Part shown: positions 8,151-17,868 of the stretch, one piece after another
How the letters are laid out: each line of letters begins with the position of its first letter
How positions within the stretch are numbered: position 1 is the stretch's first letter
Assembly (NCBI GenBank): GCA_001487125.1
Contig: LN913013.1
Coordinates: 434,001 to 498,000, forward strand
DNA from: Gabonibacter massiliensis
GTDB lineage: Bacteria; Bacteroidota; Bacteroidia; Bacteroidales; Marinifilaceae
DNA length: 64,000 bases
Reading direction: 5' to 3'
Program-made: the position numbers and the translations under genes
Notes under the pieces: model-generated
Databases searched by the model: none
What the model was told of the DNA's origin: nothing
The model's input: only the letters and a program-made list of their open reading frames with translations

Positions 8151-9737
8151 ATGAGCATAGTTGTACGACGACTTACTTATCGACATGCCGACAAGGAGAT
8201 GCTTTTTCAGGATCTTTCTTTTGTTGTAAAACGAGGCCAAAAAGTGGCTTTTGTCGGGAATAACGGAACCGGAAAATCGACTTTAATGCGTGTTATAAAC
8301 GGGGAGCTTTCGGCCGTGTCCGGCGAGATTACTTGTGCCGGAACAACGTATCATGTGCCGCAGCATTTCGGGCAATACGATCATCTGACGATAGCGGAGG
8401 CTTTGCGGATCGATAAAAAACTGACGGCCTTGCGGGCCATTACGGGAGGCGATGTTTCGGAAGAACATTTTACGGTGCTCGGAGAGGATTGGGATATAGA
8501 AGAGAGGGCTCGGACGGCTTTGGAAATTTGGGATTTGGAGTATGTTTCGCTCTTCCGGCCGTTGGCAAGTCTTAGCGGAGGAGAAAAGACCCGGGTGTTG
8601 CTTGCGGGTATTCATCTGCATTCGCCTGAGATAATTTTGTTGGATGAGCCCACCAATCACTTGGATAGCGAGTGCCGTGAACGGTTGTATGAGCTTATAC
8701 GAAACGCTGAGGCGACCATTGTTGTGATAAGCCATGACAGGGTATTGCTGAATCTGTTGTCATCGATTTACGAATTGGATAAAAGGGGGATAACTTACTA
8801 CAACGGGAATTATGATTTTTATAAAACTCAGAAAGAGTCTCTTATTCATGCGCTTTATGCCCAATTGGACGAAAAGGAAAAAGAATTGCGTCTGGCCCGT
8901 AAGGTCGCTCGGGAAACTGTCGAACGAAAGCGGAAATCAGATGTTCGGGGAGAAAAAAGAAGTGCTAAAAAAGGGATAAGCCGTATGGCGATGAACACTT
9001 TAAAAGATAAGGCGGAAAAGAGTACTTCGGCCATGAAGGGTGTTCACGAGGAGAAGCAAAGGAGTATTGCAGAGAAGTTGACCGGGGTACGGGCCTGCCT
9101 GCCGGATATAAAATCCATGAAGGTAGATTTTAATACCTCGTCGTTACATACGGGAAAAATTTTAATTACGGCTCGGCGTATTAATTTCGTTTATTCGTCT
9201 GTCCCTTTGTGGGAGAAGGATTTAGATTTCCTGATAAAGAGCGGCGATCGGGTACTTATCCGGGGAAAAAACGGTTCCGGAAAAACAACCTTACTGCGGC
9301 TGATGACCGGAGAGTTGAATCCTTCCAGAGGGGCATTGACCCTTGCGGATTTTAAATACGTTTATTTAGATCAGGAGTATTCGATCATTAAAAATGATTT
9401 GTCCGTGTTTGAGCAGGTACGACGGTTTACCGCCGTGCGACAGGAACATGAAATCAAAACGATTTTGAATCGTTTTTTGTTTCCCATGCCGGTGTGGGAG
9501 AAAAGTTGCAGAATGCTGAGCGGGGGAGAGAAGATGAAGTTGGCTCTTTGCTGTCTGATGATCAGTTCCGATACCCCGGATGTTTTTATTTTGGACGAAC
9601 CGACCAATAATATCGATATGCAGAATGTTGAAATTCTGACCGCTACCGTAAAGGATTTTCGGGGAACCGTGTTGCTGATCTCACATGATCCTTATTTTGT
9701 TGAACAAATCGGAGTAGACTACACGATAAACCTTTAA
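8151..9737 (+). CDS. ABC-F family ATP-binding protein
   Basis: The 528-aa protein has two ABC ATPase domains and no membrane segment, the layout of ABC-F factors that bind the ribosomal E site. Domain 1 has Walker A GNNGTGKST (about 35-43), signature LSGGEKTRV (about 141) and LLDEPTNHLD. Domain 2 has GKNGSGKTT (about 373), LSGGEKMKL (about 456) and ILDEPTNNID. A basic, highly charged linker lies between them (about 240-320). The ATG at 8151 is preferred over the upstream TTG at 8133. The size and long leader resemble ribosome-protection (Lsa/Vga/Msr-like) members, but resistance versus a housekeeping role cannot be decided here. Confidence 0.85.
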   Translation: MSIVVRRLTYRHADKEMLFQDLSFVVKRGQKVAFVGNNGTGKSTLMRVINGELSAVSGEITCAGTTYHVPQHFGQYDHLTIAEALRIDKKLTALRAITGGDVSEEHFTVLGEDWDIEERARTALEIWDLEYVSLFRPLASLSGGEKTRVLLAGIHLHSPEIILLDEPTNHLDSECRERLYELIRNAEATIVVISHDRVLLNLLSSIYELDKRGITYYNGNYDFYKTQKESLIHALYAQLDEKEKELRLARKVARETVERKRKSDVRGEKRSAKKGISRMAMNTLKDKAEKSTSAMKGVHEEKQRSIAEKLTGVRACLPDIKSMKVDFNTSSLHTGKILITARRINFVYSSVPLWEKDLDFLIKSGDRVLIRGKNGSGKTTLLRLMTGELNPSRGALTLADFKYVYLDQEYSIIKNDLSVFEQVRRFTAVRQEHEIKTILNRFLFPMPVWEKSCRMLSGGEKMKLALCCLMISSDTPDVFILDEPTNNIDMQNVEILTATVKDFRGTVLLISHDPYFVEQIGVDYTINL

Positions 9738-9785
9738 TGAAAAGTATAATGGCTCTTTAACTCCGGATAACATGTGTATTATCAT

Positions 9786-9815
9786 TTTGAATTTAAAATA
9801 CGAAGTTTAATTTTG
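9786..9815 (+). promoter_or_regulatory. Promoter of the type III RM operon
   Basis: TTTG at 9786-9789, an 18-bp spacer and TAATTTTG at 9808-9815 match the Bacteroidetes promoter. A second -7-like box, TATATTTG, is at 9879-9886 but lacks a well-placed -33. The leader to the mod start would be about 175 nt. Confidence 0.6.
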
Positions 9816-9997
9816 TAACCGGAAAAAAGCGGAAGAAATTATTTCTCTTGTTTTCTTCGATGTCGTCGTATCTTAATTTATATTTGTAAAGGAATGATAT
9901 TGAACCTGAATCAATCGAATGCGATTGATAATGGAGAGGTTAGAGAAAGGATGGGGAACACTTCCTAATAATAACAGAGGATAATACGTAGAATAGA

Positions 9998-11773
9998 ATG
10001 AATAAATTGATCGGTTGCACGGATGTGGTTTTTGATATATTGAAAACAAAAAACAAGTGTTTGACGGATAGCGGTGAAGTGGATATGAATGCGCTTAAGA
10101 GAGCGGTAGATGAACAAGAGGAGTGGTTGATCTCTTCTTTGTTGGAGAATGAGATATGCCGGAAACGTTTTTTTATTCGATGCGGTGCGGTTTATGTATT
10201 TAAGCAGAGAGATTTCGGTTTTTTTCTGGAGCAGGATATGCTGGATCACAGTTATACGAAATTTGAGAATAAAATCGGATTGGCTACCGGAAGAGGTAAA
10301 CTATTGAAAGATTACGGAGAGGTGGTTTTGTACTTTCCGTTTAAAGATTGTGTACTCGAAGGAGGACAAAGCACGGAAGAGGGAGTGGACATTTATTTTG
10401 AAGCGAATGCCGATGCATCCGATTACGTGGAGAAAAAGGCGAGGAGGAAAGAGGTGTTTTTCAATGCGGTCATAGGTAGTGAGGAGATAGATCGGTTGTT
10501 GGAACCCAAGGCTTTTGAAAACGTAAGGCGTAATACCGGAAACGGAGAGAAGCGATTTGCAGGATTTCAATACGATGAACGAGGAGTGATTAAGGATAAT
10601 CTGGTCATAAAGGGAAATAACCTGTTGGCTCTGTACAGTTTGAAGGAACGTTTTTTGGGGAAGGTCAGGTTGATTTATATCGATCCCCCGTACAACACGG
10701 GAAACGATAGTTTTGGTTATAATGACAATTTCAACCATTCGACCTGGCTTGCTTTTATGCGTAATCGATTGGAGGTCGCCAAGGAGTTGTTGGCTGATGA
10801 CGGGAGCATTTTGGTTCAATTGGATTGGAATGAGGTACATTATATGAAAATCCTGATGGATGAGGTATTCGGAAGAGAGAATTTCCGGAATGAAATTATC
10901 TGGTGTTACAATGGACCGGGTTCACCTAAGATGAAACAATTGAACCGGAAACATGATAATATATTGTGGTATAGTAAAACCGGCAACTGGATTTTTAACG
11001 GGGACGATGTTAGGATGAAATCCGAAGTGCACGTGGGAGGTTTTAACGGGGAGATGAACAGTGACGTGAGTGAGGGGTACACGGAGAAGGGAAAAATTCC
11101 GGAAGATTGGTGGGAATTGTTCCACACGGAGGAGGATTTCGTGGAGGAGATGAAACGGATATTTGCCGAATATAAATTGAATTCCGATGCCGATTGGCTG
11201 AAGGCGGCGGTAGCGGCCCGAATAAGGGTGGACGGAGAGAAGAGGACTGGATATATCACGGAAAAACCCTATAAGTTAATGGAACGGTTGATTAAAATGA
11301 CCACGAACGAGGGGGATATCGTTCTTGATTTCTTTGCCGGAAGTGCTACAACAGCTTATGTTGCCGACTATCTCAACCGACGGTATATTGCCGTGGAACA
11401 ATTGGAAGAGACGCAGGAGAAAATCAAGACCCGTCTGAAAAATACGGAATACGTCTATTTCGAGTTGGCCAGAAATAACCAGAGAGCTATAGAGAAAATC
11501 AATACATGTAAAAATTACGATGAGTTGCTGGCTTTTTTTGAACGGATGTGCGAGCGCTATTTTTTGGATTACAACTTGAAGGTAAGAGAGTTTAGGGAAA
11601 AGGTCAGCCGGGAAGAAACTTTCATGGCTTTGCCTCTATGGAGGCAAAAAGAGATTTTCTGTAAAATGCTCGACTTGAATCAGCTTTATATCAACTATGC
11701 GGAGTTGGGGGATATCCGGTATACCGTGAAGGAGGAGGATGTTTTTGCCGCTAATGAATTTTATAAAAAATAA
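9998..11773 (+). CDS. mod: Type III restriction-modification DNA methyltransferase (Mod)
   Basis: The 591-aa protein is the recognition and N6-adenine methylation subunit of a type III system. The catalytic motif IV DPPYNTGNDSFGYND is near residue 228 and the AdoMet-binding motif I FFAGSATTAYVADYLN near 445. This order (IV before I) is that of beta-class enzymes such as Mod of EcoP1/EcoP15. The stretch between them should hold the target-recognition domain. An N-terminal extension of about 200 residues precedes the catalytic part, as in other Mod proteins. The res gene starts 3 bp after its stop codon, so the two form one operon. Confidence 0.92.
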   Translation: MNKLIGCTDVVFDILKTKNKCLTDSGEVDMNALKRAVDEQEEWLISSLLENEICRKRFFIRCGAVYVFKQRDFGFFLEQDMLDHSYTKFENKIGLATGRGKLLKDYGEVVLYFPFKDCVLEGGQSTEEGVDIYFEANADASDYVEKKARRKEVFFNAVIGSEEIDRLLEPKAFENVRRNTGNGEKRFAGFQYDERGVIKDNLVIKGNNLLALYSLKERFLGKVRLIYIDPPYNTGNDSFGYNDNFNHSTWLAFMRNRLEVAKELLADDGSILVQLDWNEVHYMKILMDEVFGRENFRNEIIWCYNGPGSPKMKQLNRKHDNILWYSKTGNWIFNGDDVRMKSEVHVGGFNGEMNSDVSEGYTEKGKIPEDWWELFHTEEDFVEEMKRIFAEYKLNSDADWLKAAVAARIRVDGEKRTGYITEKPYKLMERLIKMTTNEGDIVLDFFAGSATTAYVADYLNRRYIAVEQLEETQEKIKTRLKNTEYVYFELARNNQRAIEKINTCKNYDELLAFFERMCERYFLDYNLKVREFREKVSREETFMALPLWRQKEIFCKMLDLNQLYINYAELGDIRYTVKEEDVFAANEFYKK

Positions 11774-11776
11774 GAT

Positions 11777-14518
11777 ATGACCCATACGAGTTTAGGGAAT
11801 CCGGCGAAGATCGATTATTTGTATGAAGAGTTGGAAAAGAGTAAGAAATATGTCGAGAACCCTATTGTTATACCTGAATACATCACCCGGAATCTGAAAT
11901 TCGACCTGTTTTACTGGCAACGGGAGGCCTTGGAAAATTTTTTACTGAACGAGAGGAATAAGGAGAGAGGGAACCACCTGATGTTTAATATGGCTACCGG
12001 TACGGGTAAGACCTTGTTGATGGCGGCTTTATTACTCTATTACTATAAGCAGGGGTATCGTAAGGTGATCTTTTTTGTTAATCAGAACAACATTGTAGGC
12101 AAAACGGAAGATAATCTCTCCAATCCCGGACATAACAAATACCTGTTTCAGCCGATCATCACGATTGATCAGGAGACCGTGAATATAAAGAAGGTGGAGG
12201 TGTTTTCGGATCGGGATGATGTATTGGAGATAAAGTTTTGCAGCATACAAAAATTGCATAACGACGTCTATAATATAAAAGAGAATACCACGACCTTGCA
12301 GGAGTTGCAGGAGCGGGATATCATCATGATAGCGGATGAAGCTCATCATCTGAATGCCAACACGAAAAACGAAACGGGAGTATTGTATGGTCCGGATTTT
12401 AACACGAGCATATCGGAAACAAACGCGAAAGAGGAAGATATCGAAAGGGGATGGGAAAATACGGCCATACAGTTGCTGTTGAATAAATACGGTTATAGGG
12501 GTGACAGGCCGAACAAAAATATACTTTTGGAATTTACGGCTACTATCCCGGAGGTAAGGAGCGTGTTGCAAAAGTATGCGGATAAGACGGTTTATAAATT
12601 TCAGATTGAAGATTTCCTTCGGGCCGGATACACGAAAGAGATTCATTTAGTCAGCTCTTCTTTCGATAAACGGTTGCGAATATTGCAAGCATTATTGTTT
12701 AACTGGTATAGACAGGAAATTGCTATTAAGTTCCATTTATATGATTTTAAGTCGGTTATCCTTTTCCGGAGTAAAACTATTGAAGCTTCCCAGGCGGATT
12801 TTGCCTTTTTTAGGGAGTTGATAGATAATTTGAGTATTTCCGATTTCGATTTTATCGGGACGGTTAAGGAAGAGGAGCTGGATAGGATGAAGGAGGTTTA
12901 CCGAAGAGGTCAAAGTCGGATTATGGATATCAGGCGTTATATTGCGGACAACCGTATTGAAGTTCAAAGTATCATCGAATTTTTGCAGACCCATTTTAAG
13001 GTTCAAAATTGCATTATAACCAATTCTTCCGATAGAACGGCTAAGGGGAAAGGGAAAGGAGAAGAGAAAACGACGGAAAGCCAGGATCGTTTATTGAACA
13101 ATCTGGAAGATAGAAATAATATCATCCGGGCTGTATTTTCCGTGCAAAGATTGACGGAGGGATGGGATGTTCTAAACCTGTATGATATCGTACGATTGTA
13201 TGAAGGACAGAATACGGGGGGCAGCAATGTAAAGAAATCGGCAACCAGCCGGGCGACGACCCAGGAGGTACAGTTGATAGGCAGAGGAATAAGGTATTAT
13301 CCGTTTTCTTATGGAGATAAGGAGAGAGGAAGACGGAAATTTGACGATGATCTGACCCATGAATTGAGGGTACTGGAGGAATTTTATTTTCATAGCGATA
13401 ACGATGAGCGCTATATAGGGGACCTGATTCAGGAGTTGAAACGGAAAAATTTGATAGAGGACAGGAAGATACGTAAGGTATTTGGACTGAAAGAAGCGTT
13501 CCGTGCCTGCGAATTTTACCGGAAGGCGAAGCTGTTTAAGAACGAACGGATCGTCAATCCTTTCAGGCAGAAGAAAAGTCTGGATCAGATCGAAAAGGAG
13601 TGGTATTTTGCCTGTACAATTATAGAAGAACAAAAAGAGGCTAAAATTCTTTTTGATGATAACCGGGACGATGAGGATAAATATGTCGATCATGCTGAAT
13701 CCAAGACGCTACTGATAACGATTAGGGATATGGAACGTCATATCGTTATGAAGGCGATCAATCGATTGTCTAAGCAGGTGGATTCTGTCTATCGGATAGG
13801 AAATTTGTCTAAGGAATTGAAGGTCGAATCTATCGATGAACTGTATGATAGCGGCCTATTGGCGGGACTTCCTCTCTCCGTAACAACGAATCGGGCATTG
13901 ACCCATAACGACTATCTGAAGATTGCAATCCGTTTCTTCGAACAGCTGGAACAGGAGATAAAAAAGTATTCGCGACCTTATACCGCCACCTGCTTTAAAT
14001 CGGTTGCTTTGGCGGATGTATTTGAAAAATCTAAAGAAAAGCTGGTTGAGGCGAATTATGATAAAGAGTACGAAAAGAGTATGGTTGCGAACGATTGGTA
14101 TGTGTTGGATGCGTTTGTGGGGACGGATGAAGAACGTGATCTTTTGGAATTCATAAAAGGATACATCGGTAATTTGAAAAGTCGTTACGATGAGGTATAC
14201 CTGTTGCGTAACGAAGAGATATATAAAATATATGATCGCGAGGGACGAGGGTTTATGCCTGATTTTCTGTTGTTCCTGAGAAAGGGAGATGACTATTTTC
14301 AGGTATTTGTGGAACCCAAAGGGAGCGATCACTTGGAAACGGATCAATGGAAGAATGATTTTTTGCAAGCCATAACGACAGAGGATCAAAATTATATAGA
14401 TCGATCTTTGATGCAGCAAGGGAATAAAAGTTATCGGTTGATAGGTATACCTCTTTATAATTCGACTAATACAAAGAAAGAGGTGGAGACTTGTTTCGTC
14501 CGCCATCTTTTGTCTTAA
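11777..14518 (+). CDS. res: Type III restriction enzyme subunit (Res), helicase-nuclease
   Basis: The 913-aa protein is an SF2 translocase/helicase with a C-terminal nuclease. Walker A is MATGTGKTLLMAALL (about 73), motif II IADEAHH (about 187), then FTATIP (about 254). Late helicase motifs include FSVQRLTEGWDVLNL and QLIGRGIRYYPF (about 455-510). Near the C-terminus, GFMPDFLLFLRKGDDYFQVF then VEPKGSDH gives the PD...E-x-K nuclease motif. With Mod it would cut DNA carrying two unmethylated, inversely oriented sites. The length fits the family and no frame break is seen, so the system looks intact. Confidence 0.92.
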   Translation: MTHTSLGNPAKIDYLYEELEKSKKYVENPIVIPEYITRNLKFDLFYWQREALENFLLNERNKERGNHLMFNMATGTGKTLLMAALLLYYYKQGYRKVIFFVNQNNIVGKTEDNLSNPGHNKYLFQPIITIDQETVNIKKVEVFSDRDDVLEIKFCSIQKLHNDVYNIKENTTTLQELQERDIIMIADEAHHLNANTKNETGVLYGPDFNTSISETNAKEEDIERGWENTAIQLLLNKYGYRGDRPNKNILLEFTATIPEVRSVLQKYADKTVYKFQIEDFLRAGYTKEIHLVSSSFDKRLRILQALLFNWYRQEIAIKFHLYDFKSVILFRSKTIEASQADFAFFRELIDNLSISDFDFIGTVKEEELDRMKEVYRRGQSRIMDIRRYIADNRIEVQSIIEFLQTHFKVQNCIITNSSDRTAKGKGKGEEKTTESQDRLLNNLEDRNNIIRAVFSVQRLTEGWDVLNLYDIVRLYEGQNTGGSNVKKSATSRATTQEVQLIGRGIRYYPFSYGDKERGRRKFDDDLTHELRVLEEFYFHSDNDERYIGDLIQELKRKNLIEDRKIRKVFGLKEAFRACEFYRKAKLFKNERIVNPFRQKKSLDQIEKEWYFACTIIEEQKEAKILFDDNRDDEDKYVDHAESKTLLITIRDMERHIVMKAINRLSKQVDSVYRIGNLSKELKVESIDELYDSGLLAGLPLSVTTNRALTHNDYLKIAIRFFEQLEQEIKKYSRPYTATCFKSVALADVFEKSKEKLVEANYDKEYEKSMVANDWYVLDAFVGTDEERDLLEFIKGYIGNLKSRYDEVYLLRNEEIYKIYDREGRGFMPDFLLFLRKGDDYFQVFVEPKGSDHLETDQWKNDFLQAITTEDQNYIDRSLMQQGNKSYRLIGIPLYNSTNTKKEVETCFVRHLLS

Positions 14519-14532
14519 ATAAATAATTGAAA

Positions 14533-14991
14533 ATGAGTGAGATTGTACGACCTTCAGTTTGTGATTACGATGAATTGACCGACCTCTGGGAAGCCTCGGT
14601 TCGGGCTACTCATGATTTTCTTGCGGAGGAGGATATTCGTTTTTTTAAGCCTTTGGTGCGGAATCAATATCTTGATGCCGTATCGCTTTTTGTCATTCGG
14701 GGGAATGAGGGGCGAATTCTGGCTTTTATGGGAATTCGGGAAGATATGCTTGAAATGTTGTTTGTCCATCCCGGAGTACAAAGAACGGGATTGGGGCGAC
14801 GTTTATTGCATTATGCCGTGCAATGCAGAGGAATTTCTAAGGTTGACGTAAACGAACAGAATGAAAATGCGCTCTGTTTTTACGAGCGGATGGGCTTTGA
14901 AGTAACCGGGAGGGATGCAACGGATGCTTTTGGAAAACCGTTCCCTATTCTGCATATGAGCTTGAAAAGCGAAGACTCTTCGAGAGAATAG
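14533..14991 (+). CDS. GNAT-family N-acetyltransferase (YjaB-like)
   Basis: The 152-aa protein has the GNAT acetyl-CoA loop VHPGVQRTGLGRRLLHYAV (about 78-96), and the C-terminal strand-helix VDVNEQNENALCFYERMGFE followed by FGKPFPILHM. The start RPSVCDYDELTDLWEASVRA, then THDFL, is very like E. coli YjaB. The substrate is unknown. The ATG at 14533 is chosen over an upstream TTG at 14527. It lies 14 bp after res and may be read from the same transcript, but nothing ties it to restriction. Confidence 0.85.
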   Translation: MSEIVRPSVCDYDELTDLWEASVRATHDFLAEEDIRFFKPLVRNQYLDAVSLFVIRGNEGRILAFMGIREDMLEMLFVHPGVQRTGLGRRLLHYAVQCRGISKVDVNEQNENALCFYERMGFEVTGRDATDAFGKPFPILHMSLKSEDSSRE

Positions 14992-15070
14992 GGATAATTT
15001 CGTCCCATATTTAGAGGTTGGTGAATATTTTGATTTACGATTGAGTGCTGATCTTACTCTCTTTAAATCG

Positions 15071-15102
15071 CCAACCCCTCAATCTTTCAACCCCTCAATC
15101 TT
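15071..15102 (+). repeat. Two copies of a 16-bp tandem unit
   Basis: CCAACCCCTCAATCTT and TCAACCCCTCAATCTT follow each other directly. The reverse complement (AAGATTGAGGGGTTG) resembles the four-copy unit at 24191-24254 and a degenerate stretch near 31405-31455. All three places are intergenic. Confidence 0.6.
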
Positions 15103-15117
15103 AGAATCCCTTAATGG

Positions 15118-17124
15118 TTAATTCGTTAATTTCCTTAGATGTTCCTCCAATTTAAACATTTCGTCCCGTAGACGAGCGGCTTCCAAAAAATCTGTTTCTT
15201 TAGCCGCTTTTTGCATGGCGGCTTTGGTTTTTTGTAGCATTTTTTCTATTTCCGGTTTGCTCATGTAGGCGACGACTGGGTCGGCAGCCGTATTTACGTG
15301 CTCTTCTTCGACATAGGCGCGAGAAGTCTCTTTTAAGACCGATTCGGTGGTTTTATGAACTTGAGTCGGCGTAATACCGTGCTGGCGATTGTATTCCATT
15401 TGCTTCTCCCGGCGGTATCTTGTTTCGTCGATGGTCTCTTGCATGGAGCGGGTAACGGTATCGGCATACATGATGACCTTTCCGTTCAGATTACGGGCAG
15501 CCCTGCCTGAAGTCTGGATCAGCGAACGGGTAGACCGCAGGAAACCCTCTTTATCGGCATCCAAAATGGCGACTAAAGAGACTTCCGGCATATCCAGTCC
15601 TTCCCGTAACAGGTTTACGCCGACGATGACATCGATGACTCCTTTCCGAAGGTTTTCGATGATTTGTACCCGTTCGAGCGTATCTACGTCCGAATGAATG
15701 TATTGACATTTGATGCTGATACGGTCGAGGTATTTGCTCAACTCCTCCGCCATGCGTTTGGTGAGGGTCGTGACCAATACCTTCTCGTTAAGCTCTATTC
15801 GTTTCTGTATTTCGTTTATGAGATGGTCTATTTGGTTCTTACTGGGTACAACCTCTATTTCCGGATCCAGGATGCCCGTCGGGCGGATGATTTGCTCCAC
15901 GACGACCCCGTTGCATTTTTCCAGTTCGTAATCGGCGGGTGTGGCACTGACGTATATGGTTTGTCCCGTGTTGGCCTCGAACTCTTCGAACGTGAGCGGC
16001 CGGTTGTCGAAGGCGGCCGGGAGACGGAATCCGTATTCCACCAGAGTCTGCTTGCGGGAGTGATCTCCACCGTACATGGCCCTCACCTGGGGAAGAGTAA
16101 CATGGGATTCGTCGACCACGAGTAAAAAATCCCGGGGAAAGTAATCCAGCAGGCAAAACGGACGTATGCCTGCGGCTCTTCCGTCGAAATAACGGGAATA
16201 ATTTTCTATTCCGGCACAATACCCTAACTCGCGTATCATCTCCACATCGTATTTTACCCGTTCTTCCAATCGTTTGGCTTCAAAATGTTTTCCGATGGAT
16301 TTTAGAAAATCGACCTGTACGATCAAATCTTGCTCTATATCGTGTATGGCTTTGGCAACGGTGGCCTTGTCCGTCACGAAAAGATTGGCGGGATAGATGT
16401 TTAAGGTTTCTAAAGTATCTATTATTTTTCCGGTTTGGGGACTGAAAGAGGAGATCCGGTCGATCTCATCCCCCCAAAATTCGAGTCGGTAAGCTATGCC
16501 GTCGAAAGTTTCAATCGAAGGGAATATGTCTACCGTTTCCCCTTTGGCACGGAATGAGCCTCTTTTGAATTCCAATTCGTTATTGGCATATAGAGCATCC
16601 ACCAACCTGCGAAGTAGTTGGTTCCTTGCAATCTTCATCCCGGTTCGCAACCTGATCGTGTTGGCCCCGAAAGCGGTCGGATCTGCCATTCCATACAAAC
16701 AGGAGACGGAAGATACGACAATGACATCTCGACGTCCGGATAGCAGGGAAGCGGTAGCCCGTAGACGGAGCTTATCTATTTCATCGTTGATAGCAAGATC
16801 TTTCTCGATATACGTGTTGGTAACGGGTAAATAGGCCTCCGGTTGATAGTAATCGTAGTAGGAAACGAAATATTCTACGGCATTTTCCGGAAAAAATGCC
16901 TTGAATTCCCCGTATAACTGGGCCGCTAACGTCTTATTATGGCTTAGAATCAGGGTCGGGCGTTGTATTTTTTGGATTACATTGGCAACGGTAAATGTTT
17001 TTCCCGATCCGGTTACCCCGAGTAAGACCTGACACGGATCACCCCCCTCGATGCCTTTCACGAGTTGCTCTATGGCCTCCGGTTGGTCTCCGGTCGGCGT
17101 ATACTGTGACGTTAACTTGAACAT
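15118..17124 (-). CDS. uvrB: Excinuclease ABC subunit UvrB
   Basis: The 668-aa protein is the damage-verification helicase-like subunit of nucleotide excision repair. Walker A GVTGSGKT lies at about 36-43, the beta-hairpin region YYDYYQPEAYLP near 95, the DEAD-like box VVDESHVTLPQ near 340, helicase motif VI QTSGRAARN near 540, and a C-terminal UVR motif that binds UvrC (EIEKMLQKTKAAMQKAA onward). Length and all motifs are standard. It lies 18 bp downstream of the FlK-like thioesterase gene and is probably co-transcribed with it. Confidence 0.98.
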   Translation of the reverse strand: MFKLTSQYTPTGDQPEAIEQLVKGIEGGDPCQVLLGVTGSGKTFTVANVIQKIQRPTLILSHNKTLAAQLYGEFKAFFPENAVEYFVSYYDYYQPEAYLPVTNTYIEKDLAINDEIDKLRLRATASLLSGRRDVIVVSSVSCLYGMADPTAFGANTIRLRTGMKIARNQLLRRLVDALYANNELEFKRGSFRAKGETVDIFPSIETFDGIAYRLEFWGDEIDRISSFSPQTGKIIDTLETLNIYPANLFVTDKATVAKAIHDIEQDLIVQVDFLKSIGKHFEAKRLEERVKYDVEMIRELGYCAGIENYSRYFDGRAAGIRPFCLLDYFPRDFLLVVDESHVTLPQVRAMYGGDHSRKQTLVEYGFRLPAAFDNRPLTFEEFEANTGQTIYVSATPADYELEKCNGVVVEQIIRPTGILDPEIEVVPSKNQIDHLINEIQKRIELNEKVLVTTLTKRMAEELSKYLDRISIKCQYIHSDVDTLERVQIIENLRKGVIDVIVGVNLLREGLDMPEVSLVAILDADKEGFLRSTRSLIQTSGRAARNLNGKVIMYADTVTRSMQETIDETRYRREKQMEYNRQHGITPTQVHKTTESVLKETSRAYVEEEHVNTAADPVVAYMSKPEIEKMLQKTKAAMQKAAKETDFLEAARLRDEMFKLEEHLRKLTN

Positions 17125-17142
17125 GGATCTGTGCGATTGATG

Positions 17143-17520
17143 TTAACCGAGTTTACTCAAAAATTTCACGGGATTGATGATAAAACGATCATGAACAGCC
17201 GTACCGATTGTTGCGGTTTCATCCCATGCCTCGATTTCAAAGCGAATGCGACGTCCTTCTGTTTCCGTAATGGTTGCCTTACATCCTACTTTTTTACCGA
17301 CGGGAGTGGCTTTCACGTGCTTCACGTTGATTTCTATACCGACCGTGTCGTTTTCGGCTTCCAACATGCCTTCTAAACATTTGATAGCGGTATTTTCCAT
17401 TAAACCGACCATGGCAGGGGTTGCGAACACCTCTAATTTACCCGATCCGTACACGGCTGCGGTATCTTCATGTCTCACGATAATCTCCTGAGTAAAAGAG
17501 AATCCTATCTTTATTTCCAT
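17143..17520 (-). CDS. FlK-like hotdog thioesterase
   Basis: A 125-aa single hotdog-domain protein with VFATPAMVGLMENTA (about 33-47) and VKHVKATPVGKKV, the arrangement of fluoroacetyl-CoA thioesterase FlK and its many relatives. In ordinary bacteria these relatives probably clear unwanted acyl-CoAs; the substrate is not known. An ATG at 17541 would add seven residues, but a -7 box (TAACTTTG) at 17543-17550 puts the transcript start downstream of that codon. The ATG at 17520 is therefore preferred. Confidence 0.8.
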   Translation of the reverse strand: MEIKIGFSFTQEIIVRHEDTAAVYGSGKLEVFATPAMVGLMENTAIKCLEGMLEAENDTVGIEINVKHVKATPVGKKVGCKATITETEGRRIRFEIEAWDETATIGTAVHDRFIINPVKFLSKLG

Positions 17521-17542
17521 AACTTTATTTGTATTTGACATA

Positions 17543-17550
17543 CAAAGTTA
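17543..17550 (-). promoter_or_regulatory. -7 box upstream of the FlK-like gene and uvrB
   Basis: On the minus strand TAACTTTG matches TAnnTTTG. Transcription should begin about 7 nt further, near 17536, which argues for the ATG at 17520 as the translation start. Confidence 0.5.
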
Positions 17551-17839
17551 CTGAATTATCTGGCCCATACCATGTTTTTGAGGATTTTTGACGGTTGATC
17601 TCTGCTTTTATCGAATGAAGACGGACCCTTTGTTTCTATTCCGGTTATTTTTCTTCTTTACAGTGTGGTATTTGATCCGTGCTGTAAATCTTTTCCAATG
17701 GTTTTCGGCTTGCTTGGGGATGAATGAGAAGTTCGTATTAATTGCGTATATCGTCCGTATGCTCGTTTATGCCGGAAAAATCGAACACGTTTTCTTCTTT
17801 GAAAATTTCCTGACTCTTTTGACGAGGTTATAAAGAATT
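17551..17839. other. Gene-free spacer between FlK-like gene and prfC
   Basis: An 81-codon plus-strand frame (17588-17833) spans most of this stretch, but its product is Phe/Leu-rich with no family resemblance and no promoter. I treat it as chance. Nothing else is recognised apart from the prfC terminator hairpin at its right end. Confidence 0.5.
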
Positions 17840-17868
17840 TTTACCTCGGATTAAAACTCCGAGGTAAA
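17840..17868 (-). terminator. Hairpin at the end of prfC
   Basis: An 11-bp perfect inverted repeat (TTTACCTCGGA with TCCGAGGTAAA) overlaps the last codons and stop of prfC. On the minus strand the right arm is followed by AATTCTTT, a poor T-run, so termination is likely but not certain. Confidence 0.5.

Noticed and set aside
15389-16834. Several frames of 70-150 codons on the plus strand opposite uvrB
   Set aside because: Shadows of the uvrB coding sequence; no motifs, and uvrB itself is full length.
17588-17833. 81-codon plus-strand frame between the FlK-like gene and prfC
   Set aside because: Phe/Leu-rich with no family resemblance, no promoter and in an AT-rich spacer; treated as chance.
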